NCBI RefSeq assembly: GCF_900177725.1
Contig: NZ_FXAT01000001.1
Location: 62,001-126,000 of the forward strand
Reading direction: 5' to 3'
Length of the DNA: 64,000 bases
From: Paraburkholderia susongensis
GTDB taxonomy: Bacteria > Pseudomonadota > Gammaproteobacteria > Burkholderiales > Burkholderiaceae
Below, piece by piece: positions 1-7,794 of this stretch; position 1 is the stretch's first letter; each line of letters starts with the position of its first letter. The notes beneath the pieces were generated by a model, which saw only the letters and a list, made by a program, of their open reading frames with translations, had not been told where the DNA came from and made no database searches. The position numbers were made by a program, and so were the translations under genes.

Positions 1-2
1 TC

Positions 3-116
3 TCGCAGATTCGCGAGGCCGGCCCGCGAGCGCTGAGCACTGGCCTGATTCTGTACGTCTGGCTGATTGCCGGCGGACTGGGGATTACATGGACGGTCCA
101 GTACCTGTTCCGCTAA
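3..116 (+). CDS. C-terminal end of YeiH-like (UPF0324) membrane protein, partial
   Basis: The reading frame is open from the left edge and stops at TAA 114-116, leaving about 37 residues. The fragment has a basic loop (QIREAGPRAL) followed by a hydrophobic helix (LILYVWLIAGGLGITW) and a short tail ending LFR. This layout resembles the last transmembrane helix of YeiH/UPF0324 putative sulfate exporters, which end in a similar loop-helix-tail. The assignment rests on this short tail only, so the family is an inference. A hairpin follows directly. The 5' part lies outside the window. Confidence 0.45.
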   Translation, partial: SQIREAGPRALSTGLILYVWLIAGGLGITWTVQYLFR

Positions 117-137
117 CACGGTCCCGTCTTCACTCAC

Positions 138-159
138 ACCCCGCCGCGTGCGGGGTTTT
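138..159 (+). terminator. Rho-independent terminator after the YeiH-like gene
   Basis: CCCCGC at 139-144 pairs with GCGGGG at 150-155 around a 5-nt loop, followed by TTTT. It sits 22 bases after the stop codon of the partial membrane protein gene. Confidence 0.7.
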
Positions 160-285
160 GCGCATTCTGGCGACCCATCCGGCCCGTTCGCGCGGCATAC
201 TCGCTGCTGCGGACTTTGCTCATGCAACCCGCGCGGGCGCAGTGCCTCGGCAGCGCGTCCGTGCAACCGGAATGAGGATCGATCG

Positions 286-1023
286 ATGAGCCTGGAACTC
301 TATTACTGGGACGGCCTGCAAGGCCGCGGCGAATTCGTGCGGCTCGCCCTCGAGGAAGCCAGCGTGAACTACGTGGAAGTGGCGCGCGGCAAGCCTTCGA
401 AGGGCCTCGGCACCGGGGCGATGATGGCGGTGATGGACAGCCCCGACGAGCCGTATCCGCCGTTCGCGCCACCGTTTCTGAAGGACGGCGATCTCGTGAT
501 CGCGCAGACCGCCAACATCCTGCTCTATCTCGGTCCGCGCCTGAATCTCGCGCCGGCGGCCGACAGCCTGCGCTACGTCGCGAACGGCCTGCAACTGACG
601 ATCGCCGACGTCGTCAGCGAAGCGCACGACACGCACCATCCGCTCGCGAACTCGCTCTACTACGAAGACCAGAAAGACGCCGCCAAGGCGCGCGCGCATG
701 ATTTCATCGACAACCGCATTCCGAAGTTCATGTCGTACTTCGAGCGCGTGTTGAAGCAGAACCCGGCCGGCGACACCTTCATGGTCGGCGATACGCTCAC
801 CTACGTCGATCTGTCGATGTTCCAGCTGATCGACGGCCTGCTGTACGCGTTCCCGCGCGCGCTCAAGCGCTTCGGCGAGCACTATCCACGGCTCGCCGCG
901 CTGCACGACGCGGTCATGGCGCGGCCGAACATCGCCGCCTATCTGAAGTCGGACAGGCGCATCGCGCACAACGAAGCCTGCATCTTCCGGCACTACCCGG
1001 AACTCGACAAGGCGGCGACTTGA
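286..1023 (+). CDS. Glutathione S-transferase
   Basis: This 245-residue cytosolic protein has the two-domain GST layout. An N-terminal thioredoxin-like domain (about residues 1-80) begins LELYYWDGLQGRGEFVRLAL, with the early Tyr expected to activate the glutathione thiol. It contains the DLVIAQTANILLYLG segment, where the glutathione gamma-glutamyl group usually binds. An all-helical C-terminal domain follows (about 95-205), with the conserved DLTYVDLSMFQLIDG-like N-capping region. GSTs conjugate glutathione to electrophiles or act as peroxidases; the substrate cannot be read from the sequence. The ATG at 286 is chosen because a GAGGA-type site precedes it and the GST fold begins at once; an upstream in-frame extension lacks any family resemblance. 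The gene is monocistronic, between two hairpins. Confidence 0.9.
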   Translation: MSLELYYWDGLQGRGEFVRLALEEASVNYVEVARGKPSKGLGTGAMMAVMDSPDEPYPPFAPPFLKDGDLVIAQTANILLYLGPRLNLAPAADSLRYVANGLQLTIADVVSEAHDTHHPLANSLYYEDQKDAAKARAHDFIDNRIPKFMSYFERVLKQNPAGDTFMVGDTLTYVDLSMFQLIDGLLYAFPRALKRFGEHYPRLAALHDAVMARPNIAAYLKSDRRIAHNEACIFRHYPELDKAAT

Positions 1024-1051
1024 TCCACGCCGCCCGGCCCCGCCCCTTCTC

Positions 1052-1099
1052 CACGACAGCAGCGCGCCCGCCATCGAGGGCGGGCGCGCTGCTGTCGTG
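1052..1099. terminator. Very long perfect inverted repeat, probable terminator
   Basis: Two perfectly complementary 21-base arms (1052-1072 and 1079-1099) flank the 6-base loop ATCGAG. It lies 29 bases after the GST stop codon and before the chloride channel gene. No T-run follows, so it is not a textbook intrinsic terminator. The position fits transcript end formation or mRNA 3'-end protection. Confidence 0.6.
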
Positions 1100-1141
1100 C
1101 TGCGGATTCCTCCACCTTCTCTCACGCCCCGTACCGTCGAC

Positions 1142-2875
1142 GTGCTTTCATTCCTGCTGAAGCTGCGCACCCGCGCCCAACACCTGTTCCGCCTCTCCGA
1201 AGCCCACACGATGCTGGTCTGGTCGGTCGTGGTCGGCATTGCCGGCGCGTTTGCGACCATCGTGTTCCGCGAGGCGATCGCGCTGCTGCAACTGGCAATC
1301 ACCGGCCGCTCCGGCAGCTTCGTCGAAATGGCCCGCGGCCTGCCGTGGACCATGCGCATCTGGCTGCCGGCGGCGGGCGGCCTCGTCGCCGGTTGCCTGC
1401 TGCTGATCGCGCAGCGTCACGCCGACAAGGGCTCGCACACCGACTACATGGAAGCGGTCGCGATCGGCGACGGTGTCGTGCCGGTCAGGTTGAGCCTGTG
1501 GCGCAGTGTGTCGTCGCTGTTCACGATCGCGAGCGGCGGCTCGATCGGCCGCGAAGGTCCGATGGTGCAACTGGCGGCGCTCGGCGCATCGCTGATCGGC
1601 CGATGGGTTCACTTCGACCCGTCGCGGCTGCGCCTGCTGGTCGCATGCGGCGCGGCGGCCGGCATCACGTCGGCGTATAGCGCGCCGATCGCGGGCGCGT
1701 TCTTCGTCACCGAGATCGTGCTCGGCTCGATCGCGATGGAGAGCTTCGGACCGATCGTCGTGTCGGCCGTGGTCGCCAATATCACGATGCGCGAATTCAC
1801 CAGCTACAAGCCGCCCTATGAAATGCCGGCATTTCCGACGGTGGCGGGCCCCGAAGTGCTGCTGTTCGTCGCGCTCGGCGCGCTGTGCGGCGCGGCGGCG
1901 CCGCAGTTCCTGCGGCTGCTCGATGTGTCGAAGACGGGCTTTCGCAAGCTGCCCATGCCGCTGCCGTTGCGGCTCGCGCTCGGCGGTCTCGTGGTCGGCA
2001 TCATCTCGACGTGGGAGCCCGAGGTATGGGGCAACGGCTACAGCGTCGTGAACTCGATCCTGCATTCGCCGTGGACGTGGTCCGCGCTCGTGCTCGTGCT
2101 CGTCTGCAAGCTCGTGGCCACCGCGGCGACGGCCGGCTCCGGCGCGGTCGGCGGGGTTTTCACGCCGACGCTCTTCGTCGGCGCGGCGGTCGGCTCGCTG
2201 TTCGGCCAGGGCATGCACGAGCTGTGGCCGCATGCGACGTCCGCGTCTTACGCGTATGCGATGGTCGGTATGGGCGCGTTTCTCGCCGGTGCGACCCAGG
2301 CGCCGCTGATGGCGATCCTGATGATCTTCGAGATGACGCTGAGCTACCAGGTCGTGCTGCCGCTCATGGTGTCGTGCGTGGTCGCGTATTTCATCGCGCG
2401 CGCGATCGGCAAGACCTCGATGTACGAGATCACGTTGCGCCGCAATCGCGAGGAACAGGAGCGCTCGCGCCTGCGCGCGACGCAGATGCGCGAGCTGATC
2501 CGTCCCGCGCAAACGGTCGTGCCGCCCAACGCGACCGTGCACGACATGACGCGCGTGTTCCTCGAATATCCGGTCAAGTATCTGTACGTCGCGAACGAAG
2601 CGGGCGCGTTTCTCGGCGTGGTCGCGCTAAAGGACATCACGTCCGATCTGCTCGACAAGCGCGACACTTCGACCAGGACCGCCGCCGATTATCTGCAGCC
2701 GCATTTCGACGTGCTGACGCCCGACATGTCGCTCGGCGTCGCGTTGCAGCACTTCATGGCGTTTCAGGGCGAGCGGCTGCCGGTGATCGAAAGCATCGCG
2801 CATCCGAAACTCGAGGGCGTGGTCTACAAGACTTCGCTGCTCGATGCGTACTTCCGCATGAATCCGTCGCCCTAG
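1142..2875 (+). CDS. ClC-family chloride channel/transporter with CBS domains
   Basis: This inner-membrane protein has about 577 residues. The ClC core contains the selectivity and gating motif GSIGREGP (its Glu is the gating/proton glutamate), followed by the helix-rich pore region, then GGVFTPTLF (the GxFxP chloride-binding motif). A soluble tail of about 130 residues contains a CBS pair (ELIRPAQTVVPPNATVHD ... LGVVALKDITSDLL ... DVLTPDMSLGVALQHF). CBS domains usually sense adenine nucleotides. The GTG at 1142 is preferred: the next in-frame start upstream, GTG 1097, lies inside the right arm of the inverted repeat and adds only unconserved residues. ATG 1211 is a further alternative. The gene is alone on its strand segment. 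Confidence 0.9.
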   Translation: MLSFLLKLRTRAQHLFRLSEAHTMLVWSVVVGIAGAFATIVFREAIALLQLAITGRSGSFVEMARGLPWTMRIWLPAAGGLVAGCLLLIAQRHADKGSHTDYMEAVAIGDGVVPVRLSLWRSVSSLFTIASGGSIGREGPMVQLAALGASLIGRWVHFDPSRLRLLVACGAAAGITSAYSAPIAGAFFVTEIVLGSIAMESFGPIVVSAVVANITMREFTSYKPPYEMPAFPTVAGPEVLLFVALGALCGAAAPQFLRLLDVSKTGFRKLPMPLPLRLALGGLVVGIISTWEPEVWGNGYSVVNSILHSPWTWSALVLVLVCKLVATAATAGSGAVGGVFTPTLFVGAAVGSLFGQGMHELWPHATSASYAYAMVGMGAFLAGATQAPLMAILMIFEMTLSYQVVLPLMVSCVVAYFIARAIGKTSMYEITLRRNREEQERSRLRATQMRELIRPAQTVVPPNATVHDMTRVFLEYPVKYLYVANEAGAFLGVVALKDITSDLLDKRDTSTRTAADYLQPHFDVLTPDMSLGVALQHFMAFQGERLPVIESIAHPKLEGVVYKTSLLDAYFRMNPSP

Positions 2876-3077
2876 GGCCTGTTCACGCTAATTGCGGAGT
2901 TGCGCTGGCCGCGAGTGATTTCTCCCGAACAGAGGAACGGCTGCGCGCGCTTCTCCCGGCGCCATGCAAAGCGCTGCAGATTTTCTACAATGGACAAACC
3001 GCCGCGGCATCCGCCACCGGCGCGCGTGACGCGAAGAAAGGGCGTTTCGAGACGCCCGCCGTCCGACCGGAGCGAAG

Positions 3078-4415
3078 ATGAGCGAACCGTCCCCCGATGC
3101 CGTGCGCCGCGACCAGGCCGGCTGGATTTTCGTGCATATCCAGGGCGAGCCCTACGATCGCGGCGAGCAGCACGGCCAGTTGCTCGCCGATGAAATCAGG
3201 AACGCGATCCGCACCGCCCGCTACCTCGCGAAGTGGGACACCGGCGAAGAATTCGACACCTTCGTCGACGCCGCGACGAGCCAGTTCGCGAGCAAGCTCG
3301 ACACCGAATTCGCCGACGAAATCCAGGGCATCGCCGACGGCGCGAAGCTGCCGTTCGCCGAAGTGCTCGCGTGGAACGGCTACATGGATCTGCTGCAGAG
3401 CTGGTGGCCGAGCCACGTGGCGCAACAGCAGCCGCATCTCGGCGTGAAGCCGTGGCGCGGCCGGCGCGGCCATCATTGCAGCGCGTTCATCGCGACCGGC
3501 AATGCGACACGCGATGGCCGCATCGTGATGGCGCACAACTCGTGGGACCGCTACGCGGCGGGCGACGCTTTCAACGTCGTATTCGACATCGTGCCGGACC
3601 GCGGCAATCGCATCCTCATGCAAGGTCTGCCGGGCTGCATTTCGAGCCTCACCGATTTCTGGGTCACGGCAGCCGGCCTGATGGTGACCGAAACCACGAT
3701 CTCGAACTTCGCGGGCTACAACGCAGCGGGCGCGCCCGAGTTCTACCGCTCGCGACGCGCGTCGCAGTATGCGAACAGTATCGGCGAATGGTGCGAAATG
3801 TTTTCGTTCGCAAACAACGGCGGCTATGCGAATAGCTGGCTGCTCGGCGACACCAAGACCGGCGAGATCGCGCGCTACGAACTCGGGCTGCACTATTCGG
3901 GTTTCGAAACCACGAAAGACGGCTTCTACAGCGGCTACAACACCGCGACCGATCTGAAGATCCGCAACCAGGAATGCATCGGCGAAGGAGAGGACTATAC
4001 CGACGTGCGCAAGAACGGCGCGCGGCGCCTGCGCTTCATGCAACTGGAGGAAATGCATCGCGGCAGGATCGACGTCGAGCTTGCCAGGGAAATGATCGCC
4101 GACCATCACGACGTCTATCTCGACCGCAACGACAACCCGTGCTCGCGCACGATCTGCGGACATCTCGAACTCGACGACGCGCGCTTCGGCGGCACCGATC
4201 ACGGGCCGTTCAATCCGTGGGGCGCGAATGACGGCAAGGTGGTCGACAGCGAAATGGCGCGTGAGATGGCGTTCACCGCACGCTGGGGTCATCCGTGCGG
4301 GCGGCCGTTCGACGCGCAGGCGTTCATGAAGCGCCATCCGCAATGGAACTGGCTCAACGGCTATATGCGCGACCGCCCGTCGTGGCCGTGGACGCGTTTC
4401 GACGCGCTGCGCTAG
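3078..4415 (+). CDS. C45-family autoproteolytic / phospholipase-B-like Ntn hydrolase
   Basis: This 445-residue protein resembles C45 acyltransferase-type and LAMA/phospholipase-B-like Ntn hydrolases. Cys134, in the context RRGHHCSAFIATG, is the likely nucleophile exposed by self-cleavage. It is followed by MAHNSWDRY and GCISSLTDFWV...LMVTETTI, which match the Ntn core of this superfamily. The N-terminal part (YDRGEQHGQLLADEI) matches the prodomain, which has a conserved xGxQxGxLL pattern. No signal peptide is seen, so it appears cytoplasmic, unlike many lysosomal or secreted relatives. The substrate (amide, N-acyl or phospholipid) cannot be deduced. The start follows a GGAGCGAAG site. It is convergent with nothing and appears monocistronic. 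Confidence 0.75.
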   Translation: MSEPSPDAVRRDQAGWIFVHIQGEPYDRGEQHGQLLADEIRNAIRTARYLAKWDTGEEFDTFVDAATSQFASKLDTEFADEIQGIADGAKLPFAEVLAWNGYMDLLQSWWPSHVAQQQPHLGVKPWRGRRGHHCSAFIATGNATRDGRIVMAHNSWDRYAAGDAFNVVFDIVPDRGNRILMQGLPGCISSLTDFWVTAAGLMVTETTISNFAGYNAAGAPEFYRSRRASQYANSIGEWCEMFSFANNGGYANSWLLGDTKTGEIARYELGLHYSGFETTKDGFYSGYNTATDLKIRNQECIGEGEDYTDVRKNGARRLRFMQLEEMHRGRIDVELAREMIADHHDVYLDRNDNPCSRTICGHLELDDARFGGTDHGPFNPWGANDGKVVDSEMAREMAFTARWGHPCGRPFDAQAFMKRHPQWNWLNGYMRDRPSWPWTRFDALR

Positions 4416-4685
4416 GACCGGGTCGAGCCCTTACCTCGGCGCTATCCTGCGCTAACCCGCGCTAACCCGCGTTGAGCGCCGTTGCCGCATTCGTGCCATC
4501 ATCTGAAACCTACAATACGGTTTTGTCGCAAATGTGCGCGCATTGCAATATTTGCCAACTAAGATGGTAAATGAGCGCGGGCCGCGCATTGCCACGCCGC
4601 CTGTAGCTTGCGCTTTCCTTTCGACGCGGGGACGGCACAGGGATTGCTCAACTGTCAGCGCCGCATGAGCTTAGGAGGTCGGGCG
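4416..4685. other. Intergenic stretch with short direct repeats
   Basis: A 10-base unit (CGCTAACCCG) occurs twice in tandem near 4451-4471, after one degenerate copy. The rest is comparatively AT-rich (about 4510-4575) and probably carries the promoter of the small secreted-protein gene downstream. No gene is seen. Confidence 0.5.
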
Positions 4686-4940
4686 ATGAAAACCTCGACA
4701 CTGTTGACCATGGTGACGCTGTCCGCCTCGTGCTTTGCCGCCCCGATTCACACCGCGCCGGACAGCGCGGATTCCACCACGCTCGCCCAACGCGCCAATG
4801 CCGCGCCGGTCGCCCCACCCGCCCCTGATGTCTCGAGCACCGACGACAACCGTCCGCAGCAATGGGAGCATATTGCGCTGCCAAAATCGCGTCATCTCGA
4901 GCGCAGCCTGACTGGACAGAACGAGCATCTGCAGACTTGA
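4686..4940 (+). CDS. Small secreted hypothetical protein
   Basis: This 84-residue protein begins with a clear Sec-type signal peptide: MKTS, then a hydrophobic stretch, with likely cleavage after SCFA or FAA. The mature part is rich in Ala, Pro, Ser and Asp (APVAPPAPDVSSTDDNRPQQWEH) and ends in a polar tail. It has no recognised domain and resembles the short, disordered exported proteins common in Burkholderia relatives. A strong TAGGAGG site at 4671-4677 fixes the ATG at 4686. The DUF2795 gene starts 33 bases downstream and may be co-transcribed. Function unknown. Confidence 0.65.
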   Translation: MKTSTLLTMVTLSASCFAAPIHTAPDSADSTTLAQRANAAPVAPPAPDVSSTDDNRPQQWEHIALPKSRHLERSLTGQNEHLQT

Positions 4941-4972
4941 GGGCAGTGTGGCCTGGCTATAGGAGCATGCGC

Positions 4973-5203
4973 ATGAGTGTCTCGGGCATCCCCGGCGAAT
5001 CGATCGATCTGCAGATTGCAGACCTTCTCAGCGAAGTCCGGTTTCCCACCAACAAGGACGCGCTCGTCGACGCCGCGCGCGAAGCTGGCGCGAGCAACGA
5101 GGTGCTGTCGATGCTCGACGGCATGCCGGAACAGGATTACGTCGATATCGCGTCGGTCACGAGTCTGATTGGCGGCAACTATAGTCCGGGACTAGGCGCA
5201 TAA
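4973..5203 (+). CDS. DUF2795 domain protein
   Basis: This 76-residue protein contains a DUF2795-like core. Helices surround the patterns IADLLSEVRFPTNKDALVDAAR and SMLDGMPEQDYVDIASV, where FP..K..L...A......VL..L..LP...Y.....V is the family signature. Members are small helical proteins with no established reaction. The ATG at 4973 has AGGAG 7 bases upstream; ATG 4967 is also in frame but lies only one base from that site. It follows the small secreted-protein gene with the same orientation. Confidence 0.75.
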   Translation: MSVSGIPGESIDLQIADLLSEVRFPTNKDALVDAAREAGASNEVLSMLDGMPEQDYVDIASVTSLIGGNYSPGLGA

Positions 5204-5254
5204 ACACGACGCTTACGACAGCCCCCCTGCCTCGTTGCCCAGCACCCCGCTCCA

Positions 5255-6328
5255 TCAGAACTGCGATGACGCCGCGACCCGCGCACGCGGCACGCGCGGC
5301 AGACGGCGCGCCGGTTCTCCGGCTTCGTGACTTTCCTCCGACAGTTCGGGGCGAGCGAGATCGCCTGGCGAGGTCAACCCGGCTGCCGGCCGCGCGGCAG
5401 ACACCCGCGCCGCACTGCGTGAATCCCGCGTGAGCCCGCTACCCGGCTGGAAATGGTCGACCAGATGGTCGATGAAAGTCCGCACCTTCGCCGGCAGATG
5501 CAGCCGGCTCGGATAGGCAATCGTGATTTCGATGGGTGGCAGACGGTAGTCGTCGAGCAGACGCACGAGCCGCCCCGAGGCCAGATCCCGTCCGATCAGA
5601 TAGCTCGGCAGGATCGCCACGCCCATGTCCAGCAACGCGAATTGCCGCAGCATCTCGGCATTGTTCGCCGCGATCGCGTTGACCGGCCGTACCCGCACTT
5701 CGCCATCCGGTCCGATGAACACGCGCTCCTCGCCGCCCTGCTCGGACGGCCGGCTCAGACACGGATGTTTCAGCAGATCCTCGGGGCGCGTCGGCGTGCC
5801 GTGCCGCTCCAGATAGGCGGGTGTCGCGCAGACCGTCATGTAGCCGGTCGTCAATCGCCGCGTGACGATGCTCGCGCTGCGCATGTGCCGCGCGACCAGA
5901 ATGCCGACATCGAAGCCTTCTTCGACCAGATCGACGTGACGGTCGGCGAGCGTGACGTCGGGCACGACGTCCGGATAGCGCGCCGCGTACGACTGCACCA
6001 CCGGCGCGAGGCTATGCAGCCCGAACACCACCGGTGCGACGATGCGCAGCGTGCCAACCGGCTCGTGATTGCGCGCCACGACCATCTGTTCGACGCCTTC
6101 GAGGTCCGCGAGAATGTGGCGCACGCGTTCCAGGTAAGTCGCGCCGGATTCAGTTAGCGAAAGACGGCGCGTGGTGCGATTGAGCAGACGCGTGCCGAGC
6201 CGTGCTTCGAGATCAGCCACGTGCCGCGTGACCACCGCGGTGGACAGATCCAGCGCGCCTGCCGCGCCGACGAAACTGCCGAGGTCCGCCACCTTGACGA
6301 ACACACGCATCGACTGCAGTTGATTCAT
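5255..6328 (-). CDS. LysR-family transcriptional regulator with C-terminal extension
   Basis: This 357-residue protein has an N-terminal winged helix-turn-helix (MRVFVKVADLGSFVGAAGAL, then VTRHVADLEARLGTRLLNR, about residues 5-60). A periplasmic-binding-like effector domain follows to about residue 295. Its residues TLRIVAPVVFGLHSLAPVV and the GYMTVCATPAYL segment are typical of the CrgA/DntR-like branch seen next to oxidoreductase genes. The final 55-60 residues (from about GSGLTRDSRS) are polar, Arg/Ala-rich and absent from ordinary LysR proteins. ATG 6328 follows GGAG with proper spacing; an upstream in-frame ATG adds unconserved residues. No obvious adjacent target gene exists except the divergent small protein at 6594. 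Confidence 0.88.
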   Translation of the reverse strand: MNQLQSMRVFVKVADLGSFVGAAGALDLSTAVVTRHVADLEARLGTRLLNRTTRRLSLTESGATYLERVRHILADLEGVEQMVVARNHEPVGTLRIVAPVVFGLHSLAPVVQSYAARYPDVVPDVTLADRHVDLVEEGFDVGILVARHMRSASIVTRRLTTGYMTVCATPAYLERHGTPTRPEDLLKHPCLSRPSEQGGEERVFIGPDGEVRVRPVNAIAANNAEMLRQFALLDMGVAILPSYLIGRDLASGRLVRLLDDYRLPPIEITIAYPSRLHLPAKVRTFIDHLVDHFQPGSGLTRDSRSAARVSAARPAAGLTSPGDLARPELSEESHEAGEPARRLPRVPRARVAASSQF

Positions 6329-6593
6329 GGGACGACTCCTGCCTCGGTAAAGCCGGGCCGGCGCAAACCTGCCGCCTGTCGACCCACGCGGCACGAGCGC
6401 ACGCGGGTTTGCCCAACGATTCGATTGTATCGACCCGATCATGTCCCAACCCTGACCCGTACATGACATTCCAGTCAGGTTGGCGAGGTGTGACCGCCGC
6501 GCCACTATTGCAGCGTCTATTGTGGATTTTAGCTAGGTATAAACCCTAGTCAACTGGTAACATAGCGGCCAAAGGAAATTACCGCTTACCGCT

Positions 6594-6806
6594 ATGTCAC
6601 ATCGTTTTCAGCTTCTGGAAAAAATCGCGTTTTCGCTGGTTTGCTGGTCCGCCGCGGCCAGCTCGGCCTACATCGCTTATGAGCGCTGCCCGGACATCAA
6701 GGTCGCCCTGCACGCCGGCGAGAAAATTCTCAGCAATAGCGGCCAGTACGCGTTCGCGTGCCCGGCGCCTGCCGCCGACATGTGCGCGCAATTGCCGGCC
6801 GACTGA
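6594..6806 (+). CDS. Small exported or membrane-anchored hypothetical protein
   Basis: This 70-residue protein has a single N-terminal hydrophobic helix (IAFSLVCWSAAASSAYIAY, about residues 11-29) that could be a signal anchor. A short domain with three Cys (ERCPDI, AFACPAPAADMCAQ) follows, possibly forming a disulfide outside the cytoplasm. It matches no family I recognise. It is divergent from the LysR gene, and AAAGGAAA lies 20 bases upstream, rather far for a ribosome site. It may be regulated by that LysR protein, but this is inference. Confidence 0.45.
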   Translation: MSHRFQLLEKIAFSLVCWSAAASSAYIAYERCPDIKVALHAGEKILSNSGQYAFACPAPAADMCAQLPAD

Positions 6807-6957
6807 TTCGCTGTTTCTGTTTTGTCGTATCTGACGCGCGATCCAGCCTGGGTCGCGTGTTTGCGTGGCGCGGCCTGACGCTTGCGCGCTCTGCCGCCGG
6901 GCCTCACGCCCTCGAGGGAACCCCAGCGCGGCCCCTTTCTCCTTCCCCACCTGAAAC

Positions 6958-7575
6958 TCAAGCCTCGCGCCCGAACACCACGCGCGAGAAAAACCCCGCC
7001 AGCACCGCTTCGACCTGCTCCGTCGGCACGTTCTGCGGATCGACCATGTAGAAGAACTGCACGCCGTCGCACAAGCCCATCAGGCCAATGGCGAGCTGAT
7101 CGGACGGCATCAGCATCGGTGTGCCGACTCGCGCCGAAAACTCGCGGATATACGCGCTCAATTGTTCGAGCTTCTCGTGCATGAACGCGTTGAAGCGCAG
7201 CCGGAAGCGGCCGTCGCGCACCGCGAGCAGCTTCGCCTCGGCCCACAGCAGAAAGCACTTGTTCTCGCGATGCAGCGTGCTGTAGTAGCGCAGCACGCGC
7301 GCTTCCATTTCCTCGCGCGATGCCGCGCTCTCGAAGATCGCGTGCAGGTCCGCCTGCATCGTTTCGTGATCGCGCCGCAGCAGTTCCAGAAAGAGTTCGT
7401 TCTTGCTGCGGAAGTTCGAATAGAACGCTCCGCGCGTATAACCCGCAGCCCCCGCAATGTCTTCGACGCTCGCCGCAACGAAGCCCTTTTTCATGAAAAT
7501 TGCCTGCGCAGCGTCGAGCAGACGCCCCCGCGTCTGGTCCTTGCTTTGCTCTCTTGTCAGTCTTTGACGTTTCAT
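6958..7575 (-). CDS. TetR-family regulator of the adjacent RND efflux operon
   Basis: This 205-residue protein has a TetR DNA-binding domain at residues 10-60: RGRLLDAAQAIFMKKGFVAASVEDIA then YTRGAFYSNFRSKNELFLEL, with the canonical GAFYxNFxSKxELF recognition helix. The helical ligand-binding domain is of the AcrR/NalC-like type (FMHEKLEQLSAYIREFSARVG). It is transcribed away from a three-gene RND pump operon. A perfect inverted repeat (7624-7639) lies in the shared 219-base promoter region, so local repression of both units is likely. TetR repressors of such pumps are typically released by hydrophobic drugs or bile-like compounds. Confidence 0.9.
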   Translation of the reverse strand: MKRQRLTREQSKDQTRGRLLDAAQAIFMKKGFVAASVEDIAGAAGYTRGAFYSNFRSKNELFLELLRRDHETMQADLHAIFESAASREEMEARVLRYYSTLHRENKCFLLWAEAKLLAVRDGRFRLRFNAFMHEKLEQLSAYIREFSARVGTPMLMPSDQLAIGLMGLCDGVQFFYMVDPQNVPTEQVEAVLAGFFSRVVFGREA

Positions 7576-7623
7576 GGGCGCCAGTCTAGCACCGAAAAGA
7601 ATTCCAATTCACATCGACATTCA

Positions 7624-7639
7624 AATACAGGTGTGTATT
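7624..7639. promoter_or_regulatory. Putative TetR operator between regulator and efflux operon
   Basis: AATAC at 7624-7628 and GTATT at 7635-7639 are perfect inverted arms around AGGTGT. The site lies 49 bases from the tetR start, in the shared promoter region with the divergent efflux operon. The dyad size suits a TetR dimer. Confidence 0.55.
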
Positions 7640-7794
7640 AGAATGCATAACATCACTCCAAGTCAGATTCGTATGCTATTTGCATAAGCGGGCATGCGAG
7701 TCCTCGCTGGCGGGCCGCTGCGGCTTGCCGTGTTCGTTTGCTGTCTCCAGTTGGGGTAATTGTGAAGCGTCCCGGTTCTCCCGCATCACCTGCG

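Noticed and set aside
1097..1141. GTG 1097 as the ClC gene start
   Set aside because: It lies inside the right arm of the 21-bp inverted repeat and adds residues (LRIPPPSLTPRTVD) that do not resemble the family.
1148..2542. Long antisense frame opposite the ClC gene
   Set aside because: The translation is Arg/Asp/Gln-rich noise; the sense strand has clear ClC motifs.
6533..6549. CTAGG-N7-CCTAG dyad between the LysR and small-protein genes
   Set aside because: Five-base arms are within chance expectation, and no second copy supports an operator call.
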